From Alphaproteobacteria bacterium (lineage in GTDB: Bacteria > Pseudomonadota > Alphaproteobacteria > CACIAM-22H2): a stretch of 64,000 nt of DNA. Position 1 is the first letter of the stretch. Each line of letters starts with the position of its first letter. Below the pieces are notes generated by a model, which saw only the letters and a program-made list of their open reading frames with translations, was not told the DNA's origin and did not search any database. This document shows positions 52,920 to 62,984 of the stretch, piece by piece. Location: NCBI GenBank assembly GCA_017308135.1, contig JAFKFM010000009.1, forward strand, positions 310,001-374,000. Direction: 5' to 3'. The translations under genes were made by a program, and so were the position numbers.

Positions 52920-53545
52920 CCCCCGAAGCGATCGAGGCAGCGCGTAAGCTGTTCGTCGGCCCTTGCGAGTTTCTCGCCGGGGCCGCGACGCTTGACGCCG
53001 TTCCCGGCCCGGTGCTGCCCGAAGTGGCGCTGGCGGGCCGCTCGAACGTGGGCAAATCGAGCCTCATCAACGCGCTGACGAATCGCGGCAACACCGCGCG
53101 CGTCTCGAAGCATCCCGGCCGCACGCAGCAGCTCAATTTCTTCAGCCTGTCGAACCGGCTGTCGCTGGTCGATATGCCCGGCTATGGCTACGCGGCCGTG
53201 TCCAAGGGCACCAAAATCCTGTGGAGCGAGTTGATCGGCCGCTACCTCAAAGGCCGGCCGACCTTGCGCCGCGCGCTCGTGCTGGTCGATGCGCGCCACG
53301 GCATCAAGGAAAGCGACCGCGAAGTCTTCAAGCTGCTCGATACCGCGGCGGTCAATTGGCAGCTCGTGCTGACCAAATGCGACGCGCTGGGGACTTCCGG
53401 CCTCAAACAGCGAATCGCCGAATGCGCGGCCGAAATCGCCAAGCGCCCGGCCGCGCATCCCGTCATCGTTCCGACATCGTCGGAGAAGAATATCGGGATC
53501 GAGCAATTGCGCTGCGAATTGGCCTCCCTCGCGAAGCCCGTTTGA
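52856..53545 (+). CDS. engB: Ribosome biogenesis GTPase EngB/YsxC
   Basis: A 229-residue TRAFAC-class GTPase needed for large-subunit assembly. G1 is AGRSNVGKSSLINAL, G2 KHPGRTQQLNFF, G3 LVDMPGYGYA, G4 LTKCDAL and G5 VPTSSEKNIG. The first in-frame ATG is at 52856, inside yidC by 64 bases; a later CTG at 52916 could start a protein 20 residues shorter, closer to the family norm. No strong ribosome-binding site is seen for either, which fits coupling to yidC translation. argB follows. Confidence 0.92.
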   Translation: MADHETPGGDAAGPAGQGESLTPEAIEAARKLFVGPCEFLAGAATLDAVPGPVLPEVALAGRSNVGKSSLINALTNRGNTARVSKHPGRTQQLNFFSLSNRLSLVDMPGYGYAAVSKGTKILWSELIGRYLKGRPTLRRALVLVDARHGIKESDREVFKLLDTAAVNWQLVLTKCDALGTSGLKQRIAECAAEIAKRPAAHPVIVPTSSEKNIGIEQLRCELASLAKPV

Positions 53546-53587
53546 ACGAGATATAAGACCCCGCGCCAAAAACGTACGGAAAAGACC

Positions 53588-54487
53588 ATGGAAACGACCC
53601 CAGCCGATCCGCATATGACCGCGCGCATGCTGTCCGAAGCGCTGCCCTATATGAAGCGCTATGCCGGGCAGACGATCGTCGTGAAATACGGCGGCCACGC
53701 GATGGGCGACGAGAAGGTCGCGGCCGATTTCGCGCGCGACGTGGTGCTGCTGAAGCAGGTCGGCGTCAACCCGATCGTCGTGCATGGCGGCGGCCCGCAG
53801 ATCGCCAAGATGCTCGAACGCCTGAAGGTCAAAAGCGAATTCATCGACGGTCTGCGCGTGACCGACGCCGCCACAGTGGAAATCGTCGAGATGGTGCTGT
53901 CGGGCGCCATCAACAAGGAAATCGTCGCCACGATCAATCGCGCGGGCGGCAAGGCGGTGGGGCTGTCCGGCAAGGACGCCAATTTCATGGTCGCGCGCAA
54001 AGTGACGCGCACCAAGAAGGATCCGGATTCGAATATCGAGCGCGTGCTCGATCTCGGCTTCGTCGGCGATCCCTACAAGATCGACGCGGATTTCCTGCAT
54101 AATTTCGCGAAGTCGGACATCATCCCGGTCGTCGCCCCGATCGGCGTCGGCGAGAACGGCGAGACGTTCAATATCAACGCCGACACGGTGGCCGGCGCCA
54201 TCGCGGGCGCGATGAAGGCCGAACGCCTGTTGCTGCTGACCGACGTGAAGGGCGTGCTCGACAAGGAAAAGAACCTGCTGACGGGTCTGTCGGCCGCGAA
54301 GGTCCGCGCGCTGATCGCCGACGGCACGATCTCCGGCGGCATGATCCCGAAGGTCGAGACCTGCCTGCTGGCGGTCGATCGCGGCGTGAAGGGGGCGATC
54401 ATCATGGACGGCCGCGTGCGCCATTCGATCCTGCTCGAAGTCTTCACGGACAAGGGTGTCGGCACGATGATCGTCGGCGACGCGTAA
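53588..54487 (+). CDS. argB: Acetylglutamate kinase
   Basis: A 299-residue amino acid kinase, phosphorylating N-acetylglutamate in arginine synthesis. Substrate motifs [27 protein letters not shown] and [13 protein letters not shown] are visible; the ATP site includes [20 protein letters not shown] and [13 protein letters not shown], with [16 protein letters not shown] near the end. The N-terminal helix ([19 protein letters not shown]) is the type seen in arginine-inhibited hexameric enzymes. ATG at 53588 follows GAAAAG. Downstream YqaA-type gene lies 17 bases away. Confidence 0.96.
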   Translation: METTPADPHMTARMLSEALPYMKRYAGQTIVVKYGGHAMGDEKVAADFARDVVLLKQVGVNPIVVHGGGPQIAKMLERLKVKSEFIDGLRVTDAATVEIVEMVLSGAINKEIVATINRAGGKAVGLSGKDANFMVARKVTRTKKDPDSNIERVLDLGFVGDPYKIDADFLHNFAKSDIIPVVAPIGVGENGETFNINADTVAGAIAGAMKAERLLLLTDVKGVLDKEKNLLTGLSAAKVRALIADGTISGGMIPKVETCLLAVDRGVKGAIIMDGRVRHSILLEVFTDKGVGTMIVGDA

Positions 54488-54503
54488 CCGAACGCCGGCC
54501 GAT

Positions 54504-55085
54504 TTGCTCGAACGCCTCTACGACTGGACGATCGCCGCCGCGCGCACGCGCCAAGCCCCCGCGGTGATGGCGGCGATCTCCTTCGCCGATTCCTCGTTCT
54601 TCCCGATCCCGCCGCACCCGTTCCTGGCGGCGCTGATCATGGCCGACCGCACGCGCGCCTATTGGTTCGCGACGTTGTGCACCGTCGCCTCGGTGATCGG
54701 CGCGTTTCTAGGCTACGCGATCGGCGATCTGCTGTTCGAGACGGTGGGGATGTGGCTGGTCGAGAAATACGGCTACGCCCATCACCTCGACGCGTTCCGC
54801 GAGATGTTCGCCGAATGGGGCTTCTGGCTGATCGCGGGCAAGGGCCTCACACCCATCCCGTTCAAGATCGTCACGATCGGCGCGGGCCTTGCGCAATATC
54901 CGCTGCTACCCTTCTTCATCGCGTCGGTCTTCGCGCGCGGCATTCAGTTCTACGCGATGGCGTGGCTCTTGAAACACCAGGGCTCGGTGCTGGAGCGCTG
55001 GTTCCGCCGCTACGCGAGTGCCTTGGGCTGGACGATCGCGGCACTCATCGTCGCGCTGATTGTCTGGTTCGAATTTCTGCGCTAA
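54504..55085 (+). CDS. YqaA/DedA-family membrane protein
   Basis: A 193-residue membrane protein of the YqaA branch of the DedA superfamily. Helices near 20-45 (AISFADSSFFPIPPHPFLAA), 50-75, 105-140 (WLIAGKGLTPIPFKIVTIGA) and 165-190. The pairs of prolines in FFPIPPHPF and GLTPIPFK mark the re-entrant loops of the family. The start is a TTG at 54504, 16 bases after argB. Possible role in lipid or undecaprenyl phosphate translocation. Confidence 0.85.
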   Translation: MLERLYDWTIAAARTRQAPAVMAAISFADSSFFPIPPHPFLAALIMADRTRAYWFATLCTVASVIGAFLGYAIGDLLFETVGMWLVEKYGYAHHLDAFREMFAEWGFWLIAGKGLTPIPFKIVTIGAGLAQYPLLPFFIASVFARGIQFYAMAWLLKHQGSVLERWFRRYASALGWTIAALIVALIVWFEFLR

Positions 55086-55092
55086 ACCGCAG

Positions 55093-55163
55093 CCTCATCC
55101 TTCGACAAGCTCAGGATGAGGCGAACTTAATCCGCCTCATGGTGAGCCTGTCGAACCATGATG
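55093..55163. repeat. Dispersed inverted-repeat element
   Basis: CCTCATCC at 55093-55100 pairs with GGATGAGG at 55114-55121, and TCATGGT at 55137-55143 with ACCATGA at 55155-55161. The two halves are inverted copies differing at about three positions (TTCGACAAGCTCAGGATGAG versus TTCGACAGGCTCACCATGAG). This is a widespread proteobacterial repeat. It ends 5 bases before the stop of the shortened DUF433 gene. Confidence 0.8.
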
Positions 55164-55167
55164 CGGG

Positions 55168-55359
55168 TTAGCGAAGAACCGCGATCAGATCGGCGCGATC
55201 GAGTGTCGGCCAATTCACCAGGATTTCATCGACGGTCATGCCGTCGGCAAGATTGTCGAATACGACCGAAACGGGCACGCGTGTCCCGCGAAAACAAGGG
55301 GCACCGCCCATGCGTTCGGGATCGGTAACGATCAGCGTTTCGAGGCTCACAGCACTCAT
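55168..55359 (-). CDS. DUF433 family protein, C-terminally shortened, orphan
   Basis: A 63-residue DUF433 (winged-helix-like, VapB-type) protein. IVTDPERMGGAPCFRGTRVP, then VSVVFDNLADGMTVDEILVN and WPTLDRADLIAVL match the family, but the last helix, normally ending LAYAAE or similar, is cut after VLR, beside the dispersed repeat. Family members are often antitoxins next to a DUF5615 PIN toxin; none is present here. It may be a remnant of a lost toxin-antitoxin pair. Confidence 0.75.
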   Translation of the reverse strand: MSAVSLETLIVTDPERMGGAPCFRGTRVPVSVVFDNLADGMTVDEILVNWPTLDRADLIAVLR

Positions 55360-55395
55360 AGACCGACTATATCACGCCGGTCGGCTGCCTCAAAA

Positions 55396-56688
55396 TCACG
55401 CCCCGAAGAATTCGAGCTGCCATTTCAGCTCTTCTTCCGTCAGCGGCCAGCCGTCCCATTTGGGCTGGTTGAGCACGTTCTTGGGCGGCAGCGACAGCGT
55501 GCGCTGCTGGATCGCGACGGCGGTGGCGAGCTTGAGCTTCGCCTTCCAGCACAAGGCGATCACGCCCTTGGCCGAGCGCGCGGTCAAAATCTTGTCGACC
55601 GCATCGGCGCGGATCGCGGCGAGTTCGGCCAGCGCCAATTTGACGAACAGCTTTTCCCCGCCTTGCGCCGCCGCGGTGATCGCCGCGTCGTCGAGCTTCT
55701 TTTCCCGGCGCAGGCGTTTGACCTTGTCGCCGACGGTTTCACCCGGTTCTTCGCCCTCGCCGCCTTTGGCCCAATCGGGATCGGCGACCGGGCGCTTGCG
55801 CGTCGCCGGACCGCCGCCGCCTTCTTCGCCCGCGTCGGCCGCTTCGGCGATGCGCTTGCGCACTTCGGCCGTGACCGCCTCGCGCGTCGCGGGATCGAGA
55901 TCGGGGCGTGCGGCTAAACGCTGCGCGAAAGCTTCCGCGACGAAGGCCGCGATCTTCAGCGCCATGCGATTCGGCAGTTTGGGCCGATCGACCAGAGGCC
56001 CGTGCCAGGACGGGCGCGACGGCGCTTTTTCGAGCACGAGGTCGAGCGTTTCCTCGCGGATCTGCGCGGAATTGTTGGCAAGCAACGTCGCCACCGCATC
56101 GGTATCGTCGCTCGCCACGATCGCGTCGGAGAGGCGCTCGGTGACGCCTTCGCGCCGCGCGACGATGGCGGTCGCACCTTCGGCGAAGCGGCCTTTGACG
56201 ATCTCGATCAGATCTTCTTCGGTCAGCAGCGGCGAGAACTGCAGGACCGGGGCGGCGACGGCGAGCTCCGCGTCCCGCGCGAGCTTCTTGACGAGTTCGG
56301 GCGGCGCGTCGGCGACGTCTTTCAGCGTATCGGCGACCACGCCGCGCACGCGCGCGGCCGTGTCCTTCGCCAGCACTTCCAGCGTCTGCATGATGTGCTG
56401 GCGCGCGGCGTCCTGCTCGCCCGGCTTCAGGCCCGGCAGAACGCGCTGGACCTTGCCCGCGAGGCCCACGCGCACGTCTTCGCTGCGGTCGCCGGCGAGC
56501 TTCATATCCGCTTGCCAAGGCAGAGCCGAATTGTCGGCGAGCGCCTGGCGCACTTCCGGCGCGTTATCGTCGGTCAGGTAATACAGCAGCTCGGGCCGCA
56601 AATCGGTGCGCTTGGCCAAATTCGTCCGGACGAAAATATCCGGATCGTTCAGCATGCGTTTCGCGGATTCGTATTCGGATTGGTCCAT
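55396..56688 (-). CDS. DUF2336 domain protein
   Basis: A 430-residue helical-repeat protein of the DUF2336 family, common in alphaproteobacteria. HEAT-like repeats run through the N-terminal 250 residues (LNDPDIFVRTNLAKRTDLRP, NAPEVRQALADNSALP). A charged hinge with GEEGGGGPATRKRP separates the C-terminal helical part, ending WDGWPLTEEELKWQLEFFGA. Function is not established. It starts 7 bases after the PAS-GGDEF cyclase gene, so it may work with that cyclase. Confidence 0.82.
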   Translation of the reverse strand: MDQSEYESAKRMLNDPDIFVRTNLAKRTDLRPELLYYLTDDNAPEVRQALADNSALPWQADMKLAGDRSEDVRVGLAGKVQRVLPGLKPGEQDAARQHIMQTLEVLAKDTAARVRGVVADTLKDVADAPPELVKKLARDAELAVAAPVLQFSPLLTEEDLIEIVKGRFAEGATAIVARREGVTERLSDAIVASDDTDAVATLLANNSAQIREETLDLVLEKAPSRPSWHGPLVDRPKLPNRMALKIAAFVAEAFAQRLAARPDLDPATREAVTAEVRKRIAEAADAGEEGGGGPATRKRPVADPDWAKGGEGEEPGETVGDKVKRLRREKKLDDAAITAAAQGGEKLFVKLALAELAAIRADAVDKILTARSAKGVIALCWKAKLKLATAVAIQQRTLSLPPKNVLNQPKWDGWPLTEEELKWQLEFFGA

Positions 56689-56695
56689 GTTCGGA

Positions 56696-58438
56696 TCAGT
56701 TCTTCGGGGGCAACGCGGGTGCTGCATCCAGCGCCACCGCATACGTCCCCTTGCCTTTGCGTTTGACTTCGTACATCGCGCCGTCGCCGCGCACGAGCAA
56801 CTCGTCCACGGTTTCAGGCTTCGCGGGATCGTGCAGCGCCACGCCGGCGGAGAAGCCGAGCGGCTTTTCGGGGCTCGCCGACACGCCCAGCAATTCGCCG
56901 CGCATATCGAGGATGTGTTTGGCCTTGGCGATCGCGCCGTCGAGATCGGTCTGGTCGAGCCACAGCGCGAATTCGTCGCCGCCCAAGCGCGCGACCAGAT
57001 CGTTGATGCGCGTCGCCTTGCGCAAGGTGCGCGCGACCTGCTTCAAAGCCGTATCGCCGGCTTGGTGGCCCAGGATGTCGTTCACCGCCTTGAAATTGTC
57101 GAGATCGACATAGATCAAGGCGCCTTGGGTGCCGCTGCGCTTGCACGCGGCGATGCGCGCTTCCAATTCCGACACGAAGCGGCGCCGATTGAGCAAGCCG
57201 GTCAACGCGTCGGTCGAGGCTTGGCGGTCGAGCGCTTCGATATGGTCGAGCTGGGCATGCGCGATGCCGAGTTGCGCGGCGATCTCCGCCAGCACGTCGC
57301 GCTCGCCTTCCGTCCAATCGTCGGCGAAGGGATCGCGGAACAACGCGACCAGCCCGTTGATGCGCCGGCGGAACGCGGTCGGCGCCACGAGCGCGCGCCC
57401 GCCTTTGGAGCGCAACTCGACCAGCGCATCCGCCCCTTCGGTATCCGGCCGGTCGAGGCGCAATTTGGCCGCGAAGCGCCGTTCGATATCCATATCCTCG
57501 GGGAACTTGCCGCCGAATTGCGCGCCGGACACGAATTGCGAAATGCCGTCCATGTCGTCGACGACACGCCAGATGGCGCAGCCCGCCCCCAAGGCGCGCG
57601 CGGTTTCGGTCGCGGCGGCGGTCAGCAGCGCCTTGGCCTCGACCTCGTCGCGCACCGCGCGCACGACATGCGCGATCAGGCGTTCGCGATTGCGCGCCTC
57701 GGCGAGTTCGGCCTCGCGCTCGCGCGCCTCGGTCACGTCGCGGGCGAGACCGCGTGCACCCTTCCAGCGTCCGTCGGGCGCGAACAAGGGCAACGCCGAA
57801 ATCTGCACGCACGCGTCCGACCCGTCGGCGCGGCGCAGCCACAATTCCGTCTGCTCGATCGGCACTTGGGTGAGGAACGGCTCGGCGACCGAGTTGTCGC
57901 CTTCCATATGCGCGAAGACCGTGGGCTTGCGGCCCAGCAGATCGTCCGCGCGCCAGCCCAGCGCCCCTTGCGGCGAGACGAAGGCGAAAGCGCCGTCGGC
58001 ATCCGTCTCCCACGCGAAATCGGAGGAGATTTCGACGATATCCTTGTAGCGCTTGCGCGAGTCCGCCAGCGCATTGCGCATATTGGCGGCGAGGCTGACA
58101 TCGCGTGCCAGGATCAGCACCGTATCGCCGGCCGGGACCAAGCTCACATCGAGTGTTACAGGCGCGGCCGCGCCGGGGACGACAACCGTATCCAGGCGCG
58201 AGGCACCGCCACCGGAAATCTCGGCGGCCAACGCGGAAAGATCGCCGGTGCGCGCCGAAAACTCGCTCAGCATCGCCTTGGCGGCGGCATTCGCCCCCAG
58301 CACGGCGCCGTTTTGCGCCAGCCGCGCGGCCGGGCCCGGCCAATGCGCGACCAAGCGGTCGTAGGGCGAGGCCATCGCCGGGGTCGACTCGGCCGCGATC
58401 GGCGGAACTCTCCCGTTTTCCTTGGCGTTGGCGCTCAA
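56696..58438 (-). CDS. PAS-GAF-GGDEF diguanylate cyclase
   Basis: A 580-residue sensor cyclase. An N-terminal region, a PAS domain (about 115-245, with VEISSDFAWETDADGAFAF), a GAF-like part (about 265-395) and a C-terminal GGDEF domain (400-580). The active site is intact in ARLGGDEFALWL, and the I-site RxxD (RIND) precedes it. LTGLLNRRRFVSEL starts the domain. The TTG at 58438 has GAGGAG 7 bases upstream and is preferred; an ATG at 58465 lacks a site. It is probably co-transcribed with the DUF2336 gene. Confidence 0.86.
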   Translation of the reverse strand: MSANAKENGRVPPIAAESTPAMASPYDRLVAHWPGPAARLAQNGAVLGANAAAKAMLSEFSARTGDLSALAAEISGGGASRLDTVVVPGAAAPVTLDVSLVPAGDTVLILARDVSLAANMRNALADSRKRYKDIVEISSDFAWETDADGAFAFVSPQGALGWRADDLLGRKPTVFAHMEGDNSVAEPFLTQVPIEQTELWLRRADGSDACVQISALPLFAPDGRWKGARGLARDVTEAREREAELAEARNRERLIAHVVRAVRDEVEAKALLTAAATETARALGAGCAIWRVVDDMDGISQFVSGAQFGGKFPEDMDIERRFAAKLRLDRPDTEGADALVELRSKGGRALVAPTAFRRRINGLVALFRDPFADDWTEGERDVLAEIAAQLGIAHAQLDHIEALDRQASTDALTGLLNRRRFVSELEARIAACKRSGTQGALIYVDLDNFKAVNDILGHQAGDTALKQVARTLRKATRINDLVARLGGDEFALWLDQTDLDGAIAKAKHILDMRGELLGVSASPEKPLGFSAGVALHDPAKPETVDELLVRGDGAMYEVKRKGKGTYAVALDAAPALPPKN

Positions 58439-58562
58439 AACTTCGCTCCTCGAAGGCCGCGACATTAGCGCGGAACGGCTCGACCGCAAACATTGACAGC
58501 GCGGCGCCGCACCCGCATCTTCCGCCCGGTTTTAGAGCCCTCAAAACGACGGAAAATCGACC

Positions 58563-59405
<843 letters not shown>

Positions 59406-59407
59406 CG

Positions 59408-60577
59408 ATGGCGGCGCAGGACCCCGTCGAATTCGCCCAGGCGCTGATCCGCCGCCAATCGGTGACGCCCGCCGACGACGGCGCGCTCGGCACGCTCGAA
59501 GCGTTCCTGAAGCCGCTCGGCTATGACTGCCATCGGCTGAAATTCAGCGATGCCGGCACGCCGGATATCGACAATCTCTATGCGCGCATCGGCACCGGCG
59601 GTCCGCATTTCCAATTCGCCGGTCACACGGATGTGGTGCCGACCGGCGAATTGAAGGGCTGGACGGTCGATCCGTTCGGCGCGGAGATCATCGACGGCTA
59701 TCTCTACGGCCGTGGTGCGGTGGATATGAAAAGCGCCATCGCCGCGTTCGCCTGTGCCGCCGCGTCCTTCGCCGCCAAGAACGGCGGCAAGATCCCCGGC
59801 TCGATCTCGTTCCTGATCACGGGCGACGAGGAAGGCCCGGCGATCAACGGTACGGTCAAGATGCTCGATTGGATGAAGTCCAAGGGCGAGAAGGCCGATA
59901 TCTGCCTCGTCGGCGAGCCGACGAACGAAACGACGCTCGGCGACATGGCCAAGATCGGCCGGCGCGGCTCGGTGAACATCAATCTGCTCGCACACGGCCA
60001 GCAAGGCCATGTCGCGTACCCGCATCTCGCCGACAATCCCATCCACCCGCTGATCGCGCTGCTGGCCGACCTCACCGCCAAGCCGCTGGACGCGGGCAAC
60101 GCACATTTCCAGCCGTCGTCGCTGCAAGTGACGACGATCGATGTCGGCAATCCGACCGAAAACCTGATCCCGCAACAGGCCAAGGCGCGGATCAATATCC
60201 GCTTCAACGACATCCATTCGTCGAAATCGCTGATCGAGTGGCTCGACGCCCGCATCGCGGCGTTGGGCGGCAAGATCGACCGCACGTACCGCGTATCGGG
60301 CGAATCCTTCATCACGCCGCCGGGCCCGCTTTCCGATCTCGTGTCGGATGCGATCCAGGCCGTGCTCGGCCGCAAGCCCGCCTTGTCCACGACCGGCGGC
60401 ACCTCCGACGCGCGCTTCATCTCGCGCCATTGGAAGGTGATCGAGTTCGGTCTGGTCGGGCGCACGATGCACAAGACCGACGAGCGTTGCGCGGTCGACG
60501 ACATCCGCAAGCTCGCCGCGATCTACGAACGCATGCTCGACGCGTTTTTCGCCGCCCCCGCCTCGCGCTGGGCCTGA
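59408..60577 (+). CDS. dapE: Succinyl-diaminopimelate desuccinylase
   Basis: A 389-residue di-zinc M20-family amidase removing succinate from N-succinyl-LL-DAP. Metal motifs: FAGHTDVVPTG, GRGAVDMKSAIAAF, ITGDEEGPAINGT, and the last histidine in VGRTMHKTDE; GGTSDARFISRHW is DapE-specific. RQSVTPADDG is the N-terminal signature. ATG at 59408 starts 2 bases after dapD. The unknown membrane gene follows after 4 bases. Confidence 0.96.
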   Translation: MAAQDPVEFAQALIRRQSVTPADDGALGTLEAFLKPLGYDCHRLKFSDAGTPDIDNLYARIGTGGPHFQFAGHTDVVPTGELKGWTVDPFGAEIIDGYLYGRGAVDMKSAIAAFACAAASFAAKNGGKIPGSISFLITGDEEGPAINGTVKMLDWMKSKGEKADICLVGEPTNETTLGDMAKIGRRGSVNINLLAHGQQGHVAYPHLADNPIHPLIALLADLTAKPLDAGNAHFQPSSLQVTTIDVGNPTENLIPQQAKARINIRFNDIHSSKSLIEWLDARIAALGGKIDRTYRVSGESFITPPGPLSDLVSDAIQAVLGRKPALSTTGGTSDARFISRHWKVIEFGLVGRTMHKTDERCAVDDIRKLAAIYERMLDAFFAAPASRWA

Positions 60578-60581
60578 CGCG

Positions 60582-61151
60582 ATGGCCCTGCCCGCCCTGA
60601 TCGCGCCGCTGTCGGGTGTCGCCGACATCCTGCGGGGCGATCGCGGCGGGGTCGCGAAACTCGGCCACGCGACCAATGCCGGGCTGATCGCGTCCTTCGT
60701 GATCCCGGCGCTGCTGGTCCTCGCCCCTTACGCCTATCTGACCGGCCAGCGTTTCGACTCGATGGGGATCGATCCCGACCCCGCCCAAATGCTGTTGATC
60801 GAGCCGCTCGCCTATATCGTCGGCTGGACGTTGTTCCCGGTCGCCTCGCATTTCTATTGCCAACGTTTGGGCCATACGCGCGACTGGTACGACTACATCG
60901 CCGCGTATAACTGGGCGAACGTGCTGCAGATGGGCCTCTATTTTCCCGCGGCCGTCCTCTACGAACTCGATCTGGCACCCGGTTTGCTTTTCGTCGTGTC
61001 CGTCGCGGTCGTGTCGCTCGCGATCGCGATTCATTTCCGGATCGCGCGGGTGGCGTTGCGCGTCGATCCGTTGCCGGCACTGGTTCTGGTCGCGATGGAT
61101 CTGGCGTTGAGCCTGACCCAATCGCGGATTGTCGAACGGCTCTACACCTGA
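60582..61151 (+). CDS. Hypothetical multi-span membrane protein
   Basis: A 189-residue membrane protein I do not recognise. Five or so hydrophobic segments: near 32-52 (AGLIASFVIPALLVLAPYAY), 70-88 (EPLAYIVGWTLFPVASHFYC), 104-125, 130-152 (PGLLFVVSVAVVSLAIAIHF) and 162-178. A charged cytoplasmic start and a GHTRDWYDYIAAYNWANV loop with aromatic residues. It is placed 4 bases after dapE, 11 before the amidohydrolase, so all share a transcript, without clear functional link. Confidence 0.75.
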   Translation: MALPALIAPLSGVADILRGDRGGVAKLGHATNAGLIASFVIPALLVLAPYAYLTGQRFDSMGIDPDPAQMLLIEPLAYIVGWTLFPVASHFYCQRLGHTRDWYDYIAAYNWANVLQMGLYFPAAVLYELDLAPGLLFVVSVAVVSLAIAIHFRIARVALRVDPLPALVLVAMDLALSLTQSRIVERLYT

Positions 61152-61162
61152 AAGGAAGCACC

Positions 61163-62248
61163 ATGCGCGCGATCGTCCGGGATTTTTCGATGCGCGGGCC
61201 CGAGGATTGCGCGGCGCTGTCCGCCGCCTTCGCCGACGGATCGCTCGATCCCAAACGCATCGTCGCGATTCTGGGCAAGACCGAGGGCAATGGCTGCGTG
61301 AACGATTTCACGCGCGGCTACGCCACACTCGGCATGAAACTCGCCATCGCGGCGGCGACCGGCGAAACGCCCGAGCAGGTCGGCAAACGCGTAGCGCTGG
61401 TCATGTCCGGCGGCACGGAAGGCGGGCTCAATCCGCATATGCTGGTGTTCGCGACGGCGGACGACGCCACGCCGCCGAAGCCGGGCGCCAAACGCCTCGC
61501 GATGGGCACTGGCTTCACGCGCGATTTCGCCGCGACGGAACTGGGGCGGCGCGCGCAGATCGAAGCGACCGCGCAAGCGGTGCGCGACGCGATGAAGCAA
61601 GCGGGTATTTCGGGCGCCAAGGACGTGCATTACGTCCAGATCAAATGCCCGCTGCTGACCGCTGAACGCATCGCGGGTGCGGATGTCGTCACCCACGACA
61701 CCTACGAATCGATGGGCTATTCGCGCGGCGCCTCGGCGCTGGGCGTCGCGCTCGCGCTGGGCGAGATCGCCGCCCCGCCGGCCGACGATGCCGTGTGCCG
61801 CGACTGGGCGCTGCATTCGGGGGTCGCCAGCACGTCCGCCGGGATCGAGTTGCTGCGCAACGAAATCATGGTGCTGGGCAACTCGGACGCTTGGTCGGGC
61901 GACCTCGCGATTTCGCATCGGGTGATGAAGGACGGCATCGACGCGCCCGCCTTGTGGGCGGCGCTCGCCGATCTCGGCATCGAGGGCAAAGGGCAGTTGG
62001 ACGAAGCCGCGCGCAAACGCCTCGTCGCCGTATTGGCGAAGGCCGAGCCGCCACGCACCGGCAATATCCGCGGGCGGCGCCATATCATGTGGGACGACAG
62101 CGACATCAACGCCACGCGCCATGCGCGCGCTTTGGTCGGCGGCGTGCTGGCGGGGGCGGTCGGCGATACGCGGCTATTCGTGTCGGGCGGCGCGGAACAT
62201 CAAGGCCCCGATGGCGGCGGCCCGGTCGCGGCGATCGGCCGCGTCTAG
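61163..62248 (+). CDS. Ring-opening amidohydrolase (cyanuric acid hydrolase/barbiturase family)
   Basis: A 361-residue member of the AtzD/TrzD/barbiturase family, which opens cyanuric acid or barbituric acid rings. The three-fold repeat is visible: [15 protein letters not shown] with [12 protein letters not shown] (first serine-lysine set), [17 protein letters not shown] (second) and [20 protein letters not shown] (third); the VQIKCPLL motif is typical. Whether it acts on cyanurate, barbiturate or another ring is not decided by sequence; no atzE/F genes are near. It overlaps the convergent truA by 4 bases. Confidence 0.88.
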   Translation: MRAIVRDFSMRGPEDCAALSAAFADGSLDPKRIVAILGKTEGNGCVNDFTRGYATLGMKLAIAAATGETPEQVGKRVALVMSGGTEGGLNPHMLVFATADDATPPKPGAKRLAMGTGFTRDFAATELGRRAQIEATAQAVRDAMKQAGISGAKDVHYVQIKCPLLTAERIAGADVVTHDTYESMGYSRGASALGVALALGEIAAPPADDAVCRDWALHSGVASTSAGIELLRNEIMVLGNSDAWSGDLAISHRVMKDGIDAPALWAALADLGIEGKGQLDEAARKRLVAVLAKAEPPRTGNIRGRRHIMWDDSDINATRHARALVGGVLAGAVGDTRLFVSGGAEHQGPDGGGPVAAIGRV

Positions 62249-62982
62249 TACCCCACGCGCACGAGATAGAGGCCTTCGGCCGGCGCGGTCGGCCCGGCGG
62301 CGGAACGGTCGCGCGCCGCCAGCGCGTCGGCAACGTCCTGCGCCGACCATTTGCCTTCGCCCACCATTTTGAGCGTCCCCGCCATGTTGCGGACTTGGTG
62401 GTGGAGGAACGAGCGCGCCTCGGTCGTGATCTCGATTTCGTCGCCCACGCGGCGCACGTCCAGACGGTCGAGCGTCTTCTCCGGGCTTTTGGCCTGGCAT
62501 TCGGTTGCGCGGAAGGACGTGAAATCGTGATGGCCGACCAGCACTTGCGCGGCGACATGCATCGCTTCGGCGTCCAGGCGATGGGGCACATGCCAGACGC
62601 GGCCCGCCTCCAGCACCGGCCGCGCGCGGCGATCCGAGATGCGATAGAGATAAGCGCGTTTCACCGCCGAAAACCGCGCATGAAAATCGGGCGGCACTTC
62701 CGCCACGTCGATCGCCGCGACGCCGGCGGGCTGCAAATGCCAATTCAGCGCGTCGCGAATTTTGAGCGGGTCCCAGTCGCGCTCGAGATCGACATGCGCC
62801 ACTTGCCCCAGCGCATGCACGCCCGCATCGGTGCGCCCGGCGGCCGCGACGTCCACCGCATGGCCGCAGAATTTCGGGAACGCGGCTTCCAGCGCTTCCT
62901 GCACCGACGGCCCGTTGGGCTGGCGCTGCCAGCCGACGAAACCGCCGCCGTCGTATTCGAGGATCAGCTTGTAGCGCGGCAT
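62245..62982 (-). CDS. truA: tRNA pseudouridine(38-40) synthase
   Basis: A 245-residue TruA, modifying the anticodon stem of tRNAs. [20 protein letters not shown] starts the protein; the catalytic aspartate is in [31 protein letters not shown] and [14 protein letters not shown] follow in the second half. ATG at 62982 is normal; the upstream open frame overlaps fmt. fmt ends 2 bases upstream, so the two are one operon. Confidence 0.96.
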   Translation of the reverse strand: MPRYKLILEYDGGGFVGWQRQPNGPSVQEALEAAFPKFCGHAVDVAAAGRTDAGVHALGQVAHVDLERDWDPLKIRDALNWHLQPAGVAAIDVAEVPPDFHARFSAVKRAYLYRISDRRARPVLEAGRVWHVPHRLDAEAMHVAAQVLVGHHDFTSFRATECQAKSPEKTLDRLDVRRVGDEIEITTEARSFLHHQVRNMAGTLKMVGEGKWSAQDVADALAARDRSAAGPTAPAEGLYLVRVGY

Positions 62983-62984
62983 CG

